Shown in pieces: positions 62,177-64,000 of a DNA stretch of 64,000 nucleotides (position 1 is its first letter; each line of letters starts with the position of its first letter). The stretch covers positions 1 through 64,000 of the forward strand of contig JAJZVA010000008.1 in the NCBI GenBank assembly GCA_021845905.1, given 5' to 3'. This DNA is from Pseudomonadota bacterium. Lineage in GTDB: Bacteria > Pseudomonadota > Alphaproteobacteria > Micavibrionales > UBA2020. Below the pieces are notes generated by a model. That model did no database searches. It was not told the origin of the DNA and saw only the letters and a program-made list of their open reading frames with translations. The translations under genes were made by a program, and so were the position numbers.

Positions 62177-63831
62177 GCCGGCGAAGCCTGTGCTTTGATT
62201 TTTTTGATCTGAAGCCGCATCATCTTCGTGTTTCTTTGGGCGCGGTATATCTGCAACAGGTATATTCGCGCCCAGAGAAAGTCCGGCTTAAGCTTAAGCG
62301 CTGCATTCAATTCCTGAACGGCATGTTCGACGCGTGATTTCGGCGCCTGGGCGATTGCGCTTTGAATTTCTGCAAGGCTGATGAGGCCGTTCTTTTTCAT
62401 GCGCGTTTCAAGCCAGGCGTTGGCGGCGAGCATATGCATGCTGACGAGCCATCCCGTCGTGCGCCCGAAAGTGTGCGTCGTCAGCCATGCGAATTGCGGG
62501 ATTGCTTTGTCGTAGTCGGCGTGTTGCATGTAGTAGTAGGCTGCCTCTTCGCTGATGCGGTAGCGGTTGCCGCCGTTGCTGACGATGTTGTGGTAAAGCG
62601 TGGCGGTGTTGCGCCAGACTTTACACTGCTGAAACGTGGCGGCGCCGAGCGCAACCGCGGCAATCATGACCAGCATCGTCGTGATCCGTTTGTCTTTTAA
62701 AAAAACTGATGTCGTTTCGAGTACGCCGAGCGCCAGCCCCATGAGAGGCAGGTACATCCAGTGCTCGGATACCAGCGCGTTGATGGGGAAAAGAACGCCC
62801 GTCATCGGTGAAAAAGCTACGCCGAACCACAGCAGGCCGAAGCTCAAAGCCAGTCCGCGTTTGGCGCGGCCCCAATAAAGCTGCCAAAGCACAAGGGCGA
62901 CAAGCGCGGCGCCGGCCGCGGGCATTGGATGCAAAAGCGATGTAAAGACGGGAAACAGACGTTCCATGTGCAACCCGTGCGGCCAGAGAATGAGGCAGAT
63001 GTATAGCGGCAGCGTGGCAAGGGCGGTGAGCGCGCGGTGAAGGATGCTGGTCGCGTAAGTCGGGAACAGCGGGCTTGTCACTCCCTGCATCGCGCCGTTC
63101 ATGTTATAGCCGGAAAGATGCATGTAAACGAGCCATGCGCCGACATACAGCGCGGCCATCAGCCATAGAGGCCACATTTTTTTGTAGGCACGGATATTAT
63201 GCCGTTCATTGTTGCTGAAAAAAAACGTCGCGGCGGCCAGCGCCGGAAGGGTGACCGACGTTTCTATCGTGCCAAGAGCGAGCAGATAAAAAAACGCGGC
63301 ATGCCTTATTTTGTGGGGTGTAAAATCCGGAAGCAACGCCGTCAGCCCCAGCAGGCAGAACGTGCCGCCCAGCAGTTCCGGCGTTGATGACATATAGGCA
63401 ACGGCTTCGGTGAAGAGCGGATGCACGGCCCATAGTAGCGCGGCTGAAAACGCAACGCCCTTTTTGAATCCGGCGCGCTGCCCGAACCGGTAAAGCAGGC
63501 ATGCGTTCAAGGCCTGCAAAGCGATATTGAGGGCATGAAAGGCCTGCGTCGAGAGGCCGAAGGCCTGATAGACGAAGAAATGCAGCAACATCGGGATGGG
63601 GCGGTAAAAGCCCTGTCCGTGCGCGCCGATGCCGGAGAAATTGAGACTTGTCAGGATTTTGGGCAGGTCGCTCCAGCGGCGGAGGAAGACATTGCCGACG
63701 ATCAGCGCGCGGTCATCGAAGACAAAATGGTTCGGCCATACGCTGGCATAGGCAAGGATAACCGAAAGGCAGATGGCAGCATAAGCGACAAATGGCGGCT
63801 GTTTTTTGATGCAGGCTTTCAAAGGGGCCAT
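62170..63831 (-). CDS. TMTC-like GT-C membrane glycosyltransferase with C-terminal helical repeats
   Basis: The 553-residue protein has about 11 hydrophobic helices. The first loop contains PNHFVFDDRALIVGNVF, a DD pair typical of GT-C catalytic loops, and GQGFYRPIPMLLHFFVY with the conserved Arg-Pro. Later EHWMYLPLMGLALG is the TMTC/DUF1736-like signature. The C-terminal 130 residues form helix pairs similar to TPRs (HAVQELNAALKLKPDFLWAR). Such proteins transfer sugar from a polyprenyl carrier on the outer face of the inner membrane. The acceptor is unknown. It starts 5 bases from the histidine kinase stop, so both are in one operon. Confidence 0.8.
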   Translation of the reverse strand: MAPLKACIKKQPPFVAYAAICLSVILAYASVWPNHFVFDDRALIVGNVFLRRWSDLPKILTSLNFSGIGAHGQGFYRPIPMLLHFFVYQAFGLSTQAFHALNIALQALNACLLYRFGQRAGFKKGVAFSAALLWAVHPLFTEAVAYMSSTPELLGGTFCLLGLTALLPDFTPHKIRHAAFFYLLALGTIETSVTLPALAAATFFFSNNERHNIRAYKKMWPLWLMAALYVGAWLVYMHLSGYNMNGAMQGVTSPLFPTYATSILHRALTALATLPLYICLILWPHGLHMERLFPVFTSLLHPMPAAGAALVALVLWQLYWGRAKRGLALSFGLLWFGVAFSPMTGVLFPINALVSEHWMYLPLMGLALGVLETTSVFLKDKRITTMLVMIAAVALGAATFQQCKVWRNTATLYHNIVSNGGNRYRISEEAAYYYMQHADYDKAIPQFAWLTTHTFGRTTGWLVSMHMLAANAWLETRMKKNGLISLAEIQSAIAQAPKSRVEHAVQELNAALKLKPDFLWARIYLLQIYRAQRNTKMMRLQIKKIKAQASPAY

Positions 63832-63836
63832 GCCTG

Positions 63837-64000
63837 TTATCCGGCGTTCTTCTTATCGGCGACCGTTATGCTCGCAGGGCCGCCGACCGGCAGGTGACAG
63901 GTGACAAGCGTGCCGATGCCTTCCTTGCTCTGGAGTTCCGCCCTGCCGCCATGAAGCTCCACGATGTTCTTCACCAGCGCGAGGCCGAGGCCTGCGCCGC
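63837..64000 (-). CDS. Sensor histidine kinase, C-terminal end (partial)
   Basis: The last 54 codons of a leftward gene enter from the right edge. GAGLGLALVKNIVELHGG is the G2 box of HATPase_c histidine kinases, followed by SKEGIGTLVTCHLPVGG, the final strand that closes the ATP fold. The tail ASITVADKKNAG is short. The rest of the kinase lies outside the window. The GT-C gene starts 5 bases after its stop. Confidence 0.88.
   Translation of the reverse strand, partial: GAGLGLALVKNIVELHGGRAELQSKEGIGTLVTCHLPVGGPASITVADKKNAG

Overview
The window is about 64 kb of dense, moderately GC-rich bacterial chromosome. Gene content points to an alphaproteobacterium: glnB-glnA order with a sigma-54-type promoter, Coq7 and hence ubiquinone, an alphaproteobacterial-type SerC next to SerA, a methylcitrate cycle, ParE, RlpA and a DacA-type carboxypeptidase. 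I cannot name the genus from sequence alone. No rRNA, replication origin, intact phage or CRISPR array is visible.

Left edge (1-2250): an IS5-type transposase stub and the C-terminal stub of a C5 cytosine methyltransferase abut the 3' end of tRNA-Gly(CCC), like the end of a decayed island. An OmpA-family lipoprotein and a small unknown gene follow. Then come parE, a hotdog thioesterase, a two-domain exported protein and glnBA (2255-7830).

8016-10209 is a graveyard of integrative elements at tRNA-His. It holds a truncated P4-type integrase, an unknown cargo gene running head-on into a KAP-type P-loop NTPase stub, a second set of att-like repeats and a second decayed integrase.

10384-19865: a Sel1-type membrane protein, an LplT-like MFS carrier, a GH1 glycosidase, an APH-like kinase, a glycosyltransferase gene with an in-frame TGA, an ABC-2 exporter, and a PilZ / J-domain / lytic transglycosylase cluster. 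19991-31544 is a housekeeping run: rlpA, dacA, tmk, holB, a Met-rich leader ORF, metG, tatD, an MBL hydrolase, rplY, pth, an SDR and ychF. 32150-36681 carries prpD, prpB and prpC for propionyl-CoA disposal, with two small genes of a possible motility type on the opposite strand between prpB and prpC. 36851-40600 carries serB divergent from serC-serA.

41087-47591 is the most distinctive accessory locus. A very large usher-like outer-membrane protein and an AMIN-domain lipoprotein are on one strand. Divergent from them are a DUF4402-like exported subunit, a strong terminator and a PapD-like chaperone. I read it as an atypical chaperone-usher fibre system.

47672-64000: sodB, a degenerate polysaccharide-deacetylase-like protein, a nitroreductase, tsaB, a NUDIX/winged-helix regulator, an exported protein with a G10 coding tract, an amidase, cca, moxR, metK, trmB, an AT-rich possible ADP-ribosyltransferase-fold gene, coq7-dsbB-yqaA, two small exported proteins, a TMTC-like GT-C protein and the end of a histidine kinase. 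All functions are inferred from motifs read by eye; no database search was run.
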